Positions 1 through 9,474 of a DNA stretch of 47,529 nt are shown here, piece by piece; the first letter of the stretch is position 1, and the number at the start of each line of letters is the position of its first letter. Origin of the DNA: an uncultured Flavobacteriales bacterium. Lineage in GTDB: Bacteria > Bacteroidota > Bacteroidia > Flavobacteriales_E > Vicingaceae. The stretch is from the NCBI GenBank assembly GCA_905479995.1, contig CAJQON010000032.1:1-47529 (forward strand). The letters run 5' to 3'. Position numbers and translations under genes: made by a program. The notes beneath the pieces were generated by a model. The model was not told the origin of the DNA. It saw only the letters and a list, made by a program, of their open reading frames with translations, and searched no databases.

Positions 1-37
1 GACCTATTCGTTTTGCTATTCCAGTTTTATCTAACAT
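1..37 (-). CDS. scoB: 3-oxoacid CoA-transferase subunit B, N-terminal fragment
   Basis: Only the first 12 codons lie in the window; the gene runs off the left edge. On the minus strand an ATG at 37-35 opens MLDKTGIAKRIG, which matches the usual N-terminus of subunit B of succinyl-CoA:3-ketoacid CoA-transferase. It follows the scoA stop by 3 bases, the normal A-B order. In this family the catalytic glutamate that carries CoA is on subunit B, so the active site is outside the window. The call rests on a short match plus the scoA neighbour. Confidence 0.8.
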   Translation of the reverse strand, partial: MLDKTGIAKRIG

Positions 38-40
38 ATC

Positions 41-745
41 TTATCCTTTTTGTCTAACCGTTCTTTGCTCAATTCTTTTTTCATACGCTTCTCCTTGAAA
101 TATTCGTTGTACAAATATTCCTGAAGTATGAATTGTATTTGGGTCTAGTGTTCCTTCTGGTACTAATTCTTCTACCTCAGCAATGGTTATTTTTCCTGCC
201 ATTGCCATCATTGGATTAAAGTTTCTTGCAGTGGCTTTATAAACTAAATTTCCAGCAGTATCTCCTTTCCATGCTTTTACCATGGCAAAATCGGCTGTTA
301 AGGCCTCTTCTAAAATATGTGGTTTCCCGTTAAATTCTCTTACTTCTTTTCCTTCAGCTACTTCGGTGCCATAACCTGCTGGAGTAAAAAACGCAGGTAT
401 ACCAGCTCCTCCAGCTCTACAACGTTCGGCTAAAGAACCTTGAGGAATTAGATCCACTTCTAATTCTCCACTTAACATTTGTCGCTCAAATTCATCGTTT
501 TCACCTACATAAGATGAAATCATTTTTTTGATTTGCTTTTTTTGAAGTAATAACCCTAAGCCAAAATCATCTACTCCAGCATTATTTGAAATACACGTTA
601 AGTCTTTTACGTTCATGCCTACCATTTGAGTGATGCAATTCTCAGGTATTCCACACAATCCAAAACCACCTAACATTAAGGTCATTCCATCTTTTAATCC
701 TTCTGTTGCTTCAGCTACATTTGCAACTACTTTATTTATTGCCAT
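41..745 (-). CDS. scoA: 3-oxoacid CoA-transferase subunit A
   Basis: Subunit A of the enzyme that moves CoA from succinyl-CoA to acetoacetate, used in ketone-body and branched-chain or leucine breakdown in the cytoplasm. The 234-residue length is normal for a stand-alone A subunit. The glycine-rich stretch [13 protein letters not shown] near residues 27-39 and the [21 protein letters not shown]-like region near residues 107-126 are family hallmarks. ATG at 745-743 is the natural start. It lies 12 bases after the penicillin-binding protein gene and 3 bases before scoB, so it is probably the tail of the holB-ricT-gldH-PBP transcript, although its metabolic role is unrelated to those genes. Confidence 0.93.
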   Translation of the reverse strand: MAINKVVANVAEATEGLKDGMTLMLGGFGLCGIPENCITQMVGMNVKDLTCISNNAGVDDFGLGLLLQKKQIKKMISSYVGENDEFERQMLSGELEVDLIPQGSLAERCRAGGAGIPAFFTPAGYGTEVAEGKEVREFNGKPHILEEALTADFAMVKAWKGDTAGNLVYKATARNFNPMMAMAGKITIAEVEELVPEGTLDPNTIHTSGIFVQRIFQGEAYEKRIEQRTVRQKG

Positions 746-757
746 AATTTTTTTTAA

Positions 758-3187
758 TTAATCTTCTCCACCCCAATCTCCATCTCCATCCATCTCTTTT
801 TGCTTTTTACAATCTAATTCTATCGTTAATGGAAAGTCAGGTTTTTCAAAATCTCCATCAGAAATTTTAAGCGCTTTGTCTTTGTGTACTTCTTGCATGT
901 AATATCCCCAAACTGGTAGAGCGGTATTAGCCCCTTGTCCCATTGTTGTTGTAGCAAATCGAACACTTCTTTCATCAGCTCCTACCCAAACTCCAGTTAC
1001 TAAATCGGGTGTAATTCCCATAAACCATCCGTCAGAATTATTTTGAGTGGTTCCTGTTTTTCCTGCAATTGGATAACGATGCCCAACGTAAGGACGAGAT
1101 TTAGAAACAGAACCTCTTAAACGCATTCCTGTTCCCAAAATTTTCCCTTTACATTCATTAAAAGCTCCACTAGTAACTCCTTTCATCAAATCTAACATTA
1201 CAAAAGCAGTTTGCTCATCCATCGCTTCTTGTGTTTTTGGAGAAAAGTCAATGATAACATTTCCATGTTTGTCTTCTACCCGTGTAAACATACTTGGCTC
1301 TATATAAATTCCTTTGTTGGCAAAAGTGGCGTTGGCACCTACCATTTCAAAAACAGAAACATCTGCTACTCCCAAACAAAGCGAAGGAACGGGGTCGAGC
1401 TTTGTTGTAATTCCCATTTGACGAGCCAAGTTAACTACCAATGATGGGTTTATTTGTTTCATTACCCATGCCGTAATCGTATTCATGGAATTAGCCAAGC
1501 CATACTCTAACGAGATTAAACATCCGTCTCTATCTCCATCGGAATTTTTAGGGGTCCAATCTTTTAATAAGCCAAATTCACCTTTATGAAAAGTTACTGG
1601 TAAATTAACTACTTCGGTACAAGGCGATAATTTTTTTTCTTGAATGGCTGCAGCGTAAACAAATGGTTTAAATGTAGATCCAACTTGTCGTGTACTAGTT
1701 ACGTGATCATAAGCAAAATTGTGGTAATTTACTCCACCAACCCATGCTTTAATGTATCCTGTATGAGGATCTACTGACATTAAGCCAGCATGCAAAAAGG
1801 TTTTATAATATTTTAATGAATCGTTTGGAGACATAATGGTATCTATTTCACCTTGGTGAGAGTAGAGTTTCATCTTTCTTTTTTGATCAAAAATTATTGG
1901 TATTGAATCTGGATCAGTAAAAGGTCTGGTATAACCACAATCTTCAGCCTGACAAACAAAGCTATCAGCTACTTGTTCTATCATTTTCCCACGTCTTCCA
2001 CAATTAAAACATTCTTTTCCAGCCAATACTCTGTATCGCGGGCTTCTTTTTCTGGCCGAATTCATTGCTGTTTCATATTGTTTTGCACTTAAGCCTTTGT
2101 GACTTCCATCGTAAGGATAACGTTTTGTTCGGTATCGTTTTAAATGTTTGTCAAACTGGGGTTGTAGGGTTTGTGCAATGTAACGTTCTACTGCGTATTC
2201 AGCATGGTCTTGCATTCGAGAATCTATGGTCGAAAATATTTTTAACCCATCACTATAAATGTTGTAAGGTTTTCCGTCAGACTTGGCATAAATGTAGTTC
2301 CCATCTTCGTCTTTTTCGGCCAACATTTTTTGCAGTTTTAACCGCAAAGTTTCTCTAAAATAAGGTGCTCTACCTATTTTATGATCAACTTCTTGATAGT
2401 TTAATTCTAATGGCAATTGCTTCAAAGAGTCTTTTTCTGCCTCTGTAATTAGTCCACTTCTCACCATCTGACTGAAAACGGTTGTTCTTCTATTTAAGGC
2501 TTTTTCTGGGAATCGTTTTGGATTGTATAATGAAGGGTTTTTTGCCATCCCAACCAAAACTGCAGCTTCCTCTATATTTAAATCTATTGGTGCTTTGTTA
2601 AAGTAAACGTTTGCTGCCGATTTTATTCCTACTGCATTGTAAATGAAATCGAACTTGTTGTAATACATCACAATGATTTCATCTTTGGTGTATCTTTTTT
2701 CAAGTTCAACAGCTATGATTTGTTCTTGGAGTTTTTGTTTGATTCGCTCTCCAAAACTATTTGCTGGCTCATTAAACATCATTTTAGCCAATTGCTGTGT
2801 AATGGTACTCGCTCCACCAGCTGACCCCATTTTAGCAATGGCTCTCATTAATCCTCTAAAATCTATTCCTGAATGACTTCTGTATCTTTCATCTTCCGTT
2901 GCCAGAAGTGCATCAACTAAAAACGGAGAAAGGTCTTGATACTTTACGTTGGTACGGTTTTGTAAGAAATATTTTCCGAGTACTTTTCCATCAGAACTAA
3001 TCACCTCAGAGGCTAAGTTACTTTTAGGGTTTTCTAATTCTTCTAGCGATGGTAGAGGATCAAACCCTAATGAGCCAGATTTTGCACCCCACATTACCAC
3101 ATAAAAAAGTAGTATTGGAAAAAGTACAATTACCCAAAATAGGAGAATTTTCTTTTTGTAATTCGGTTTATCTTCTTGTTTTGCCAC
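758..3187 (-). CDS. Class A penicillin-binding protein (PBP1A type), transglycosylase plus transpeptidase
   Basis: Bifunctional peptidoglycan synthase anchored in the inner membrane, 809 residues. One membrane segment lies at about residues 13-34. The GT51 glycosyltransferase domain follows, with catalytic E98 in TEDERYRSHSGID and GGASTITQQLAK at 124-135. The transpeptidase domain has nucleophile S504 in STFK, SMN at 567-569 and KTG at 710-712, so both activities should be intact. Between them sits an insertion with four cysteines (C393, C396, C412, C417) spaced like a zinc ribbon, which is unexpected outside the cytoplasm. The start is GTG at 3187-3185, directly after the gldH stop; the next in-frame methionine would remove most of the membrane anchor. 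The gene is cotranscribed with gldH. Confidence 0.93.
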   Translation of the reverse strand: MAKQEDKPNYKKKILLFWVIVLFPILLFYVVMWGAKSGSLGFDPLPSLEELENPKSNLASEVISSDGKVLGKYFLQNRTNVKYQDLSPFLVDALLATEDERYRSHSGIDFRGLMRAIAKMGSAGGASTITQQLAKMMFNEPANSFGERIKQKLQEQIIAVELEKRYTKDEIIVMYYNKFDFIYNAVGIKSAANVYFNKAPIDLNIEEAAVLVGMAKNPSLYNPKRFPEKALNRRTTVFSQMVRSGLITEAEKDSLKQLPLELNYQEVDHKIGRAPYFRETLRLKLQKMLAEKDEDGNYIYAKSDGKPYNIYSDGLKIFSTIDSRMQDHAEYAVERYIAQTLQPQFDKHLKRYRTKRYPYDGSHKGLSAKQYETAMNSARKRSPRYRVLAGKECFNCGRRGKMIEQVADSFVCQAEDCGYTRPFTDPDSIPIIFDQKRKMKLYSHQGEIDTIMSPNDSLKYYKTFLHAGLMSVDPHTGYIKAWVGGVNYHNFAYDHVTSTRQVGSTFKPFVYAAAIQEKKLSPCTEVVNLPVTFHKGEFGLLKDWTPKNSDGDRDGCLISLEYGLANSMNTITAWVMKQINPSLVVNLARQMGITTKLDPVPSLCLGVADVSVFEMVGANATFANKGIYIEPSMFTRVEDKHGNVIIDFSPKTQEAMDEQTAFVMLDLMKGVTSGAFNECKGKILGTGMRLRGSVSKSRPYVGHRYPIAGKTGTTQNNSDGWFMGITPDLVTGVWVGADERSVRFATTTMGQGANTALPVWGYYMQEVHKDKALKISDGDFEKPDFPLTIELDCKKQKEMDGDGDWGGED
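1937..2011 (-). other. Four-cysteine zinc-ribbon-like insertion within PBP1A
   Basis: These bases encode residues 393-417 of the penicillin-binding protein. The spacing is C-x2-C-x15-C-x4-C, with CFNCGRRGK at one end and CQAEDCGYTRP at the other, the typical knuckle pattern of a zinc ribbon. It lies between the glycosyltransferase and transpeptidase domains, on the periplasmic side. The cysteines could bind metal or form two disulfides; the sequence alone does not decide. Confidence 0.6.
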
Positions 3188-3661
3188 TTATTTTGCTTTT
3201 TCTACTCTTAAACCTACGTCCGTTATACCTTCCAACCCTTTATTTACGCGCATTCCTTGCTCCATAGAAACTGTATATTTTCCTGATTGAGCAAACTTAA
3301 ATCCTCCAACATACGGAATTTGAATGTCCCATAAATCTCCTATTCCTTTTCCGAGCCATTTTCCGCTTTTATCAGCTAACTCACAATTCACTGTGTCTTT
3401 TAACATGTTTCCATTGGGTCCTTGCAGGCTAATGAACAAATATAAATTGTTAAAAGCGTAATCTCCAGTGTTTCTAACGTTTAAATAGAGGTTATGTTTT
3501 GATACCGTATCAGTAACATCAAACTCAAAACTGGCCACATTTTCTTTTAACCAATTGTTGTTTTCAACTTCTATGTATTCTTCGTAAACTTTAGCAGAAT
3601 CGCAACCTACCAAAAACATTGCTGCAACTAAAAACATTCCTATTTTAAATCCACTCTTCAC
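3188..3661 (-). CDS. gldH: Gliding motility lipoprotein GldH
   Basis: A 157-residue lipoprotein with signal peptide and lipobox LVGC, lipidated cysteine C20. The mature part (KVYEEYIEVENNNW, then a beta-rich domain with LWDIQIPYVGGFKF) resembles GldH, a lipoprotein needed for gliding in flavobacteria. The start is GTG at 3661-3659, sharing one base with the ricT stop (TAGTG), which suggests translational coupling; a later ATG at codon 9 is possible but would shorten the positively charged n-region. The next gene, PBP1A, starts immediately after its stop. Co-occurrence with porZ fits a T9SS-bearing organism; whether this strain glides cannot be told from the window. Confidence 0.88.
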   Translation of the reverse strand: MKSGFKIGMFLVAAMFLVGCDSAKVYEEYIEVENNNWLKENVASFEFDVTDTVSKHNLYLNVRNTGDYAFNNLYLFISLQGPNGNMLKDTVNCELADKSGKWLGKGIGDLWDIQIPYVGGFKFAQSGKYTVSMEQGMRVNKGLEGITDVGLRVEKAK

Positions 3662-4878
3662 TAATCCTTTTTGTTGTTTGGTTTGTTTTTGTTGTTATTT
3701 CTGTTTCTGTTGTTTTTATTTTTATTACGATTGTTGTTGTTTCTGTTCTTGTTGTTTCTTTTCTTTTTACCGCTTCCCTTTTTACCGTCAAATCGAGTTA
3801 AACTATCTTGTCCAACAACATTAGCATAATCTGGTTCTTTAATCACCTCTTTTACCTCAACAAAGCCCATTAAGTCTGCAGGTGATTGCCCTTCTTTATT
3901 CATTTTCACAATTTCATTCACCCTATTGAGTTTAAGCTCAATAAACTTTAATGGTTCATCTGAATATGAGTACCACATCATGTTTTTAAAGATGTCCATT
4001 TTACGGTAAAATGCTTGACCTTTTTTCGTTTTTAGTTTTAAATTGGTGTCAGGAAAATCTTTTAATGCATCAACATATCCATCTAGCTCAAAGTTTAAAC
4101 AACATTTAAGTTTACCACATTGACCTGCCAATTTTTGAGGATTTAAAGACAATTGCTGGTATCTGGCAGCTGATGTTGAAACAGAACGGAAATCGGTTAA
4201 CCATGTTGAACAACACAGTTCTCTTCCACAAGAGCCAATACCACCTAAACGACTTGCTTCTTGACGAACACCAATTTGTTTCATCTCAATTCTAAGCTTG
4301 AATTCTTCCGCTAATTTTTTAATCAATTCTCTAAAATCAACCCTTCCTTCTGCCGTATAGTAAAAAACTGCTTTAGATTTATCTCCTTGATATTCTACAT
4401 CGCTAATTTTCATTTGTAAACCTAAAACAATGGCAATTGTTCTGGCTTTGTACATCGTGTCAATTTCCAATTGTTGAGCCTGTACCCACTTATCAATATC
4501 GCCTTTTTTAGCTAGCCGATATACTTTTCTTATATCTTCAGAATCAAAAGCTACTTTAGCTTTTCGCATTTGTTTTTTCACCAACTCTCCCGTTACTGAA
4601 ATAATTCCAATATCATGACCTGATTGAGCTTCAACAGCAACAACATCTCCTACATTTAAACTTAAAGCTTCTGTATTTCTATAGAATTCTTTTCGGCTAT
4701 TTTTAAATCTAATCTCTACACAGTCAAACATGGTTTGCCCATGCGGCAATTCTATGTCGTTTAACCAATCAAAAACATTTAATTTATAACTGCTACACGA
4801 ACCACTTTTGCTACATCCTCCTCTATCGGAAGAACTACATCCACCACCAGTACTGCAATTGCAACTACTACATCCCAT
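3661..4878 (-). CDS. ricT: PSP1-domain regulatory protein, RicT/YaaT family
   Basis: A 405-residue PSP1-family protein. In Bacillus, RicT works with RicA and RicF in an iron-sulfur complex that affects RNase Y and RNA maturation; the role in Bacteroidota is not established. The PSP1 core spans about residues 50-270, with conserved cysteine groups C217, C222, C223 and C254, C259, C260. An N-terminal extension carries six cysteines within residues 3-28. The last 40 residues are almost only Asn, Lys and Arg, encoded by a triplet-like low-complexity tract at 3664-3780, and are probably disordered and possibly RNA-binding. ATG at 4878-4876. It sits between holB and gldH, an arrangement common in the phylum. 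Confidence 0.9.
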   Translation of the reverse strand: MGCSSCNCSTGGGCSSSDRGGCSKSGSCSSYKLNVFDWLNDIELPHGQTMFDCVEIRFKNSRKEFYRNTEALSLNVGDVVAVEAQSGHDIGIISVTGELVKKQMRKAKVAFDSEDIRKVYRLAKKGDIDKWVQAQQLEIDTMYKARTIAIVLGLQMKISDVEYQGDKSKAVFYYTAEGRVDFRELIKKLAEEFKLRIEMKQIGVRQEASRLGGIGSCGRELCCSTWLTDFRSVSTSAARYQQLSLNPQKLAGQCGKLKCCLNFELDGYVDALKDFPDTNLKLKTKKGQAFYRKMDIFKNMMWYSYSDEPLKFIELKLNRVNEIVKMNKEGQSPADLMGFVEVKEVIKEPDYANVVGQDSLTRFDGKKGSGKKKRNNKNRNNNNRNKNKNNRNRNNNKNKPNNKKD

Positions 4879-4947
4879 ATCACTATCTATATTTGGAGTT
4901 TCACTAACATGAAACCTCGAATTGTTAACTTTATTTTACTAAGCTAA

Positions 4948-4955
4948 CAAATATA
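4948..4955 (-). promoter_or_regulatory. Candidate -7 promoter element upstream of ricT
   Basis: The minus strand reads TATATTTG, an exact match to the Bacteroidota TAnnTTTG element. It lies in the 134-base gap between holB and ricT and predicts a leader of about 65 bases. That leader holds an imperfect hairpin (TTTCA paired with TGAAA around 4896-4915). I see no clear -33 TTG at the expected distance. Confidence 0.5.
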
Positions 4956-5012
4956 CTATTCTATACAGAATTTTAGAAGGGTTGAGACCTGATTTTTTGA
5001 AAAGGATTTTGT

Positions 5013-6161
5013 TTACTGTGGTGCAGGTACTCTTAGGAGTTTAGTTAGTTTTAAAGAAACGTCTAAAAACAAAATTTTAGGATTGGCATTTCGTTCAATG
5101 TGGTAAGCCGCATCATTAAATAATTCAATGCAATCTAGGCAATTTGCTCCATGAATGTAAGGCGCAAATTTGGCCAAAAATTGAGTTTCCATTTCTGCTA
5201 CTCTTTGCAATTCATCATCGCCATAATTGTTAATTAAACTTTCTCTAAACAAATGCAACCCATAATGTAAAAATTGTTTTTGCTTTTCTCTTCCAAAAGA
5301 GTTCTGGGCAATTTGTTCCGACCATGTAATTAATCCTGGAACATCTCCTTTAAATGCAGCACGCATCCACGTTTTAAACAAATCATGATACGATTCTTCT
5401 GCTTCTGAATGTTCTAATAACTTTTTTGCCTGTACATAGTTTCCATCCGATAAATGTGCAATGTTATGAGCCGTTGTCTCATCAATTTGATATTCTTTTA
5501 CCAACTCCGCTTGTAATTCGCTGTCATCAATTCGGTCAATTTTAACCAATTGTGTTCGAGAAAGTATCGTATTTATAATTTGTTCAGCATCATGTGCCAC
5601 CAATATAAATAGTGTTTTAGCAGGCGGTTCTTCAATTATTTTTAGCAATTTATTGGCCGAAGAAATGTTGAATTTTTCAGGATACCAAATAATCATGATT
5701 TTATATTCAGCTTCGTAAGTTTTTAGGCTTAAGGCTTTTAAAATCTCTCCACTTTCATTTTTTGAAATCAACAATTGCTTGTTCTCCGTATCCAATTGAT
5801 CTTGCAAATCGGCCAAAGTAATGTATCCTTTTTTGGCTAAGTTAAGCTCACGCCATTCGGCCAAATAATTAGCGCTTATTGGGTCTTTTTTTATAGATTT
5901 ATTGGTAGCAACCGGAAATACAAAATGTAAATCTGGATGGACTAATTTCTCATACTTAATACATGATTCACAAGTTCCACACGAATCTTCATCTAATTTA
6001 TTTTGGCATGATATGTACTGTGCATAAGCCATTGCCATGGGTAAGTTTCCACTGCCTTCTGACCCTAAAAATAATTGCGCATGACTGATTCTTCCCTCTT
6101 TAACGGATTTTGTTAACCTATGCTTTACTGCTGTATGCCCAATTATATTTTTAAACTGCAT
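5013..6161 (-). CDS. holB: DNA polymerase III delta-prime subunit
   Basis: Clamp-loader subunit of the replicative polymerase, 382 residues, AAA+ fold. The opening MQFKNIIGHTAVKHRL and the phrase ISHAQLFLGSEGSGN are typical. The P-loop region (residues 33-43, GSEGSGNLPMA) lacks the catalytic lysine, as expected for delta-prime, which does not hydrolyse ATP. A zinc module is formed by C52, C61, C64 and C67. The sensor-1-like region (IIEEPPAKTLFILVA) is present. The ATG at 6161-6159 is only 4 bases from a TAnnTTTG element, so the mRNA may be leaderless. It is divergent from pgk and heads the minus-strand cluster. Confidence 0.93.
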   Translation of the reverse strand: MQFKNIIGHTAVKHRLTKSVKEGRISHAQLFLGSEGSGNLPMAMAYAQYISCQNKLDEDSCGTCESCIKYEKLVHPDLHFVFPVATNKSIKKDPISANYLAEWRELNLAKKGYITLADLQDQLDTENKQLLISKNESGEILKALSLKTYEAEYKIMIIWYPEKFNISSANKLLKIIEEPPAKTLFILVAHDAEQIINTILSRTQLVKIDRIDDSELQAELVKEYQIDETTAHNIAHLSDGNYVQAKKLLEHSEAEESYHDLFKTWMRAAFKGDVPGLITWSEQIAQNSFGREKQKQFLHYGLHLFRESLINNYGDDELQRVAEMETQFLAKFAPYIHGANCLDCIELFNDAAYHIERNANPKILFLDVSLKLTKLLRVPAPQ

Positions 6162-6165
6162 ATTT

Positions 6166-6173
6166 CAAAAGTA
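6166..6173 (-). promoter_or_regulatory. Candidate -7 promoter element abutting the holB start
   Basis: The minus strand reads TACTTTTG followed by AAAT and the holB ATG. A transcription start a few bases after the element would fall on or next to the initiation codon. A second exact match, TAAATTTG at 6228-6235, lies further upstream and would give a leader of about 63 bases, so the active promoter cannot be fixed from sequence. Confidence 0.45.
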
Positions 6174-6242
6174 AATTATTAAACCGTTTTGACCGCTCTA
6201 TATTCAGTTATTTTTATTTTTTTTGTACAAATTTATTCTTCC

Positions 6243-7433
6243 ATGCAAAACATAGATAATTACGATTTTTCAAGCAAAAAAGTACTCATACGAGTTGATT
6301 TTAATGTGCCATTAAATGAAGCGTTTGAGGTAACAGATAACACAAGAATTAAAGCTGCCATTCCAACTATAAAAAAGGTGTTAGCTGGCAGTGGTTCCGT
6401 TATTTTAATGTCGCATTTAGGTCGCCCTAAAAATGGGCCTGAAGCCAAATTTTCGCTACAACACATTGTTGCTGAAATAGAAACTTTACTTGGTAATTCT
6501 ATTGATTTTGCCAGTGATTGTATTGGAAAAGAAGCCCAAGAAAAGGCTGCCAATCTAGAAAGTGGAAAAGTACTTCTTTTAGAAAATCTTAGGTTTTACC
6601 GAGAAGAAACGAAGGGAGATTCAGAATTCGCATCAAAGTTAGCCAAATTAGGAGATGTTTATATTAATGATGCTTTTGGAACTGCGCATAGAGCGCATGC
6701 TTCTACGGCAATTATTGCATCCTCTTTTCCAAACGACAAAATGTTTGGTTACTTGATTAATAAAGAAATAAAAAGTGTTTCTCAGGTAATGGAAAATAGC
6801 GTTGCTCCAGTTACAGCTATCGTTGGTGGTGCAAAGGTTTCGAGCAAAATTGTAATTATTGAAAATTTGTTAGACAAGGTTGATAATTTAATTATTGGTG
6901 GAGGTATGACTTATACTTTTGCAAAAGCTTTGGGAGGTAACATAGGAAGCTCTTTAGTGGAAGATGATTATTTAGAATTGGCTTTAGACATTATTGAAAA
7001 AGCAAAAAGTAAAAATGTTAACTTAATGATTCCTGCGGATACAATTGCTGCTGACAGTTTTAGTAATGAGGCAAATACTCAATCTTGCAATACCAACGAA
7101 ATACCTGAAGGTTGGATGGGATTAGATGTTGGAGAAAAAGCTTCAACAGAAAATGTTGCTAGCGTATTGTCTTCTAAAACCATTTTATGGAACGGACCAA
7201 TGGGCGTTTTTGAAATGGAAACATTCCAAAACGGAACGAAATCTATTGCTTTAGCGGTTGCCGAAGCAACACAAAACGGGGCTTTTTCTGTAATTGGTGG
7301 TGGCGATTCTGTTGCTGCTATTAACCAGTTTAATTTAGCCGACAAGGTGAGCCACGTTAGTACTGGTGGAGGAGCAATGTTGGAGTATTTAGAAGGAAAA
7401 TCTTTACCCGGAATTGAGGCTATTTTAAACTAG
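6243..7433 (+). CDS. pgk: Phosphoglycerate kinase
   Basis: Glycolytic enzyme interconverting 1,3-bisphosphoglycerate plus ADP and 3-phosphoglycerate plus ATP, 396 residues from the chosen start. Signature [15 protein letters not shown] lies near the N-terminus, with [29 protein letters not shown] and the C-terminal nucleotide-binding GGGDSVAA motif, all in order and intact. The reading frame is open back to a TTG at 6189, but ATG at 6243 ([13 protein letters not shown]) matches the family start, and the upstream stretch is T-rich promoter-like sequence. Its stop overlaps the convergent YfhO-like gene by 14 bases. Confidence 0.97.
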   Translation: MQNIDNYDFSSKKVLIRVDFNVPLNEAFEVTDNTRIKAAIPTIKKVLAGSGSVILMSHLGRPKNGPEAKFSLQHIVAEIETLLGNSIDFASDCIGKEAQEKAANLESGKVLLLENLRFYREETKGDSEFASKLAKLGDVYINDAFGTAHRAHASTAIIASSFPNDKMFGYLINKEIKSVSQVMENSVAPVTAIVGGAKVSSKIVIIENLLDKVDNLIIGGGMTYTFAKALGGNIGSSLVEDDYLELALDIIEKAKSKNVNLMIPADTIAADSFSNEANTQSCNTNEIPEGWMGLDVGEKASTENVASVLSSKTILWNGPMGVFEMETFQNGTKSIALAVAEATQNGAFSVIGGGDSVAAINQFNLADKVSHVSTGGGAMLEYLEGKSLPGIEAILN

Positions 7434-9474
7434 TTTTTCTTTGCCAAAACAAATAAATTAACACAAAGCCGTAAGCCAAAAGGCTAATGATAAAAGCATA
7501 TATGGTTTTAGGTGATTTATATTCAAACTGAAGTTGACCTTTAGTGTTTTTTGGTATTTTAACTTGCATGGTAAAATCATTGTATGGAGTTATTTCTAGA
7601 TCCATTTTTCCTAGGGTTGCGCTCCAAAGATGATGATAGTTTTGATTTAACACCACCGTTTGCTCACTTTTAGAAGCAACTATTTGAGCCCAAAAAGTAT
7701 TGTAATCCACCTTAATATTTTCAAGTTTTTGAGAAGGTTTTTCAGCTACATATACTATATTATGCTCTAAAACCTCACTCAATCTTCCGTCTTCTTTTGC
7801 AGCATCAAAGCGTTTAAATCGCATGGGATTTAAACCTTCGTAAGATAACGTTTTGTTGTAAGTAGATATATTTTTCCATATCCCATCTGTTTTCTTTAAA
7901 GGCTGTTTCTCATCCAAGTTTTTTAATGGAGTATAATTTTCTTTCTGGTTAATTTTATTCGGTAATTCACTAAAAAAATCAGTTATTTTATTTTGTGAAA
8001 TAGGGTAGGTAATAGTTGTTGGAGAAGAAATTCTTGTATGTATTCCTAAATCCAAAACAACAATAACAGCGATACAAACAAAAATCGGCCATTTAAATAT
8101 TTTTCGCATTAAAACAGCCATAATCATCAACCCCAACACTACAATACTATTCAACAATAAATGTGTTGACAATGCACTTTCCGAAAATTCAACTGAATTA
8201 GAAATGTTTTTTAGTAGCACCATTACCTCAGAAAATGATGTTTTAGTAAGTGCCCAAACTCCTATTACCACAATGACTCCAAACAAACCAGTCGCAATTA
8301 ATTTATGCCTTTTTTCAAAGCCCATTTCAAAAGCATTCTTCAATTCGATTCCGGCCAATAATAAAGCACAAAAAATAGTGAACGCCCTAAAAATAGACGG
8401 ATGACGAAATACATTAAATCCGGGCAAATGAAACACATATTTAAAAAGAAAAAACTCATCTCCTGCTGCCAACATTAGCGAAATAACAATTCCTACAACC
8501 AATATAATTTTGGTTTTATTAAATTTTGATAATAGGGCCGACAACATTCCTATTAACCCAATTATTCCAAAATATCCATTTCGTAAACTAAGATCGGTAA
8601 TGTTAAACCAGTCCGATTGAGCAATAACTGCATCGGGCAACAAAAAAGAAATATAACTTATTGGTGCAAAAGGATTGGCGAGTAAAAACCCATTGTATTC
8701 CAACCCTTCTGCTCTATTAAAATAAGGAGCAAATTCAAAAAAGGCATTTATATAAGGCAATGACAGTGAAATTAATGCGACAAATATTACCAATCCGCCT
8801 TTCACAATTTGCTTAATTGATTCTACTGCTTTTCTATTTATTATGAATTGATACACAAAAATACCTACAACGATATATGCTAACAATATTGTATAAGCAG
8901 GACTAGCTCCGGTTATAAATAATGCCATAAATAACGCAGAAATTAACTGATATTTTAAGCTGTAATTTTTGAAAAAATTCAAGAGTGAATAAATAATCCA
9001 TGGGAACCAAGTAACGGCAATTAAAAACACCATTAATTGAGACGATCCTACCATAAAGCCAGATAGTGCGTAACTCAACCCAATAATAAAGCTGGTTTTT
9101 TTACATCCGTATAAGTAGTTACTTAACTTATACATTCCTAATCCAGCAAATACATAACACGACAATAACTCTATAATTAAAGAGTTCATGGTGTATTTTC
9201 CAAAAAGCATAATTACCCAAACAATTGGATTCCATGCTCCTCCTTGCAAATCAGAATATACCGGAAAACCCATGCGCTGAAAAGGGTTCCATAATGGCAG
9301 CTGGCCATTCCAAACAAAATCACTTATAAAATAGCGGTAAGGTAAATACGCATTTACATTGTCCCATTTTGGCACATAAATAAAAAGACTTAGAGGGTAC
9401 ATTATAACCAAAATAACCAACACTAAAATAAGCGGATACTTATTGTTTTGGAGGTACTTGGCTAACTTTTTCAA
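7420..9474 (-). CDS. YfhO-family multi-pass membrane protein
   Basis: A 684-residue protein with a long hydrophobic part of roughly a dozen membrane segments, a soluble C-terminal region and a final membrane helix before a KTSLK tail. The segment [30 protein letters not shown], just after the first helix, is characteristic of YfhO/GT-C-like proteins, some of which help to glycosylate lipoteichoic acid in Gram-positives; the substrate here is unknown. The start is TTG at 9474-9472, overlapping the methyltransferase stop (TTGA); the next methionine would cut the first helix. It is the last gene of a GT2-methyltransferase-YfhO operon, which suggests use of a lipid-linked sugar made by the GT2 enzyme. 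Confidence 0.82.
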   Translation of the reverse strand: MKKLAKYLQNNKYPLILVLVILVIMYPLSLFIYVPKWDNVNAYLPYRYFISDFVWNGQLPLWNPFQRMGFPVYSDLQGGAWNPIVWVIMLFGKYTMNSLIIELLSCYVFAGLGMYKLSNYLYGCKKTSFIIGLSYALSGFMVGSSQLMVFLIAVTWFPWIIYSLLNFFKNYSLKYQLISALFMALFITGASPAYTILLAYIVVGIFVYQFIINRKAVESIKQIVKGGLVIFVALISLSLPYINAFFEFAPYFNRAEGLEYNGFLLANPFAPISYISFLLPDAVIAQSDWFNITDLSLRNGYFGIIGLIGMLSALLSKFNKTKIILVVGIVISLMLAAGDEFFLFKYVFHLPGFNVFRHPSIFRAFTIFCALLLAGIELKNAFEMGFEKRHKLIATGLFGVIVVIGVWALTKTSFSEVMVLLKNISNSVEFSESALSTHLLLNSIVVLGLMIMAVLMRKIFKWPIFVCIAVIVVLDLGIHTRISSPTTITYPISQNKITDFFSELPNKINQKENYTPLKNLDEKQPLKKTDGIWKNISTYNKTLSYEGLNPMRFKRFDAAKEDGRLSEVLEHNIVYVAEKPSQKLENIKVDYNTFWAQIVASKSEQTVVLNQNYHHLWSATLGKMDLEITPYNDFTMQVKIPKNTKGQLQFEYKSPKTIYAFIISLLAYGFVLIYLFWQRKTSLK

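Noticed and set aside
33-43. Frameshift joining scoA and scoB
   Set aside because: The stop of scoA and the ATG of scoB are separated by 3 bases in normal operon order; both frames look intact.
3664-3780. Triplet-like repetitive tract, possible repeat array
   Set aside because: It is the coding low-complexity Asn/Lys/Arg tail of RicT; unit length and spacing do not fit a CRISPR array.
6189-6242. Upstream extension of pgk to a TTG start
   Set aside because: The 18 extra codons read as a hydrophobic run from T-rich promoter-like DNA and have no counterpart in PGK, whose N-terminus matches the ATG at 6243.
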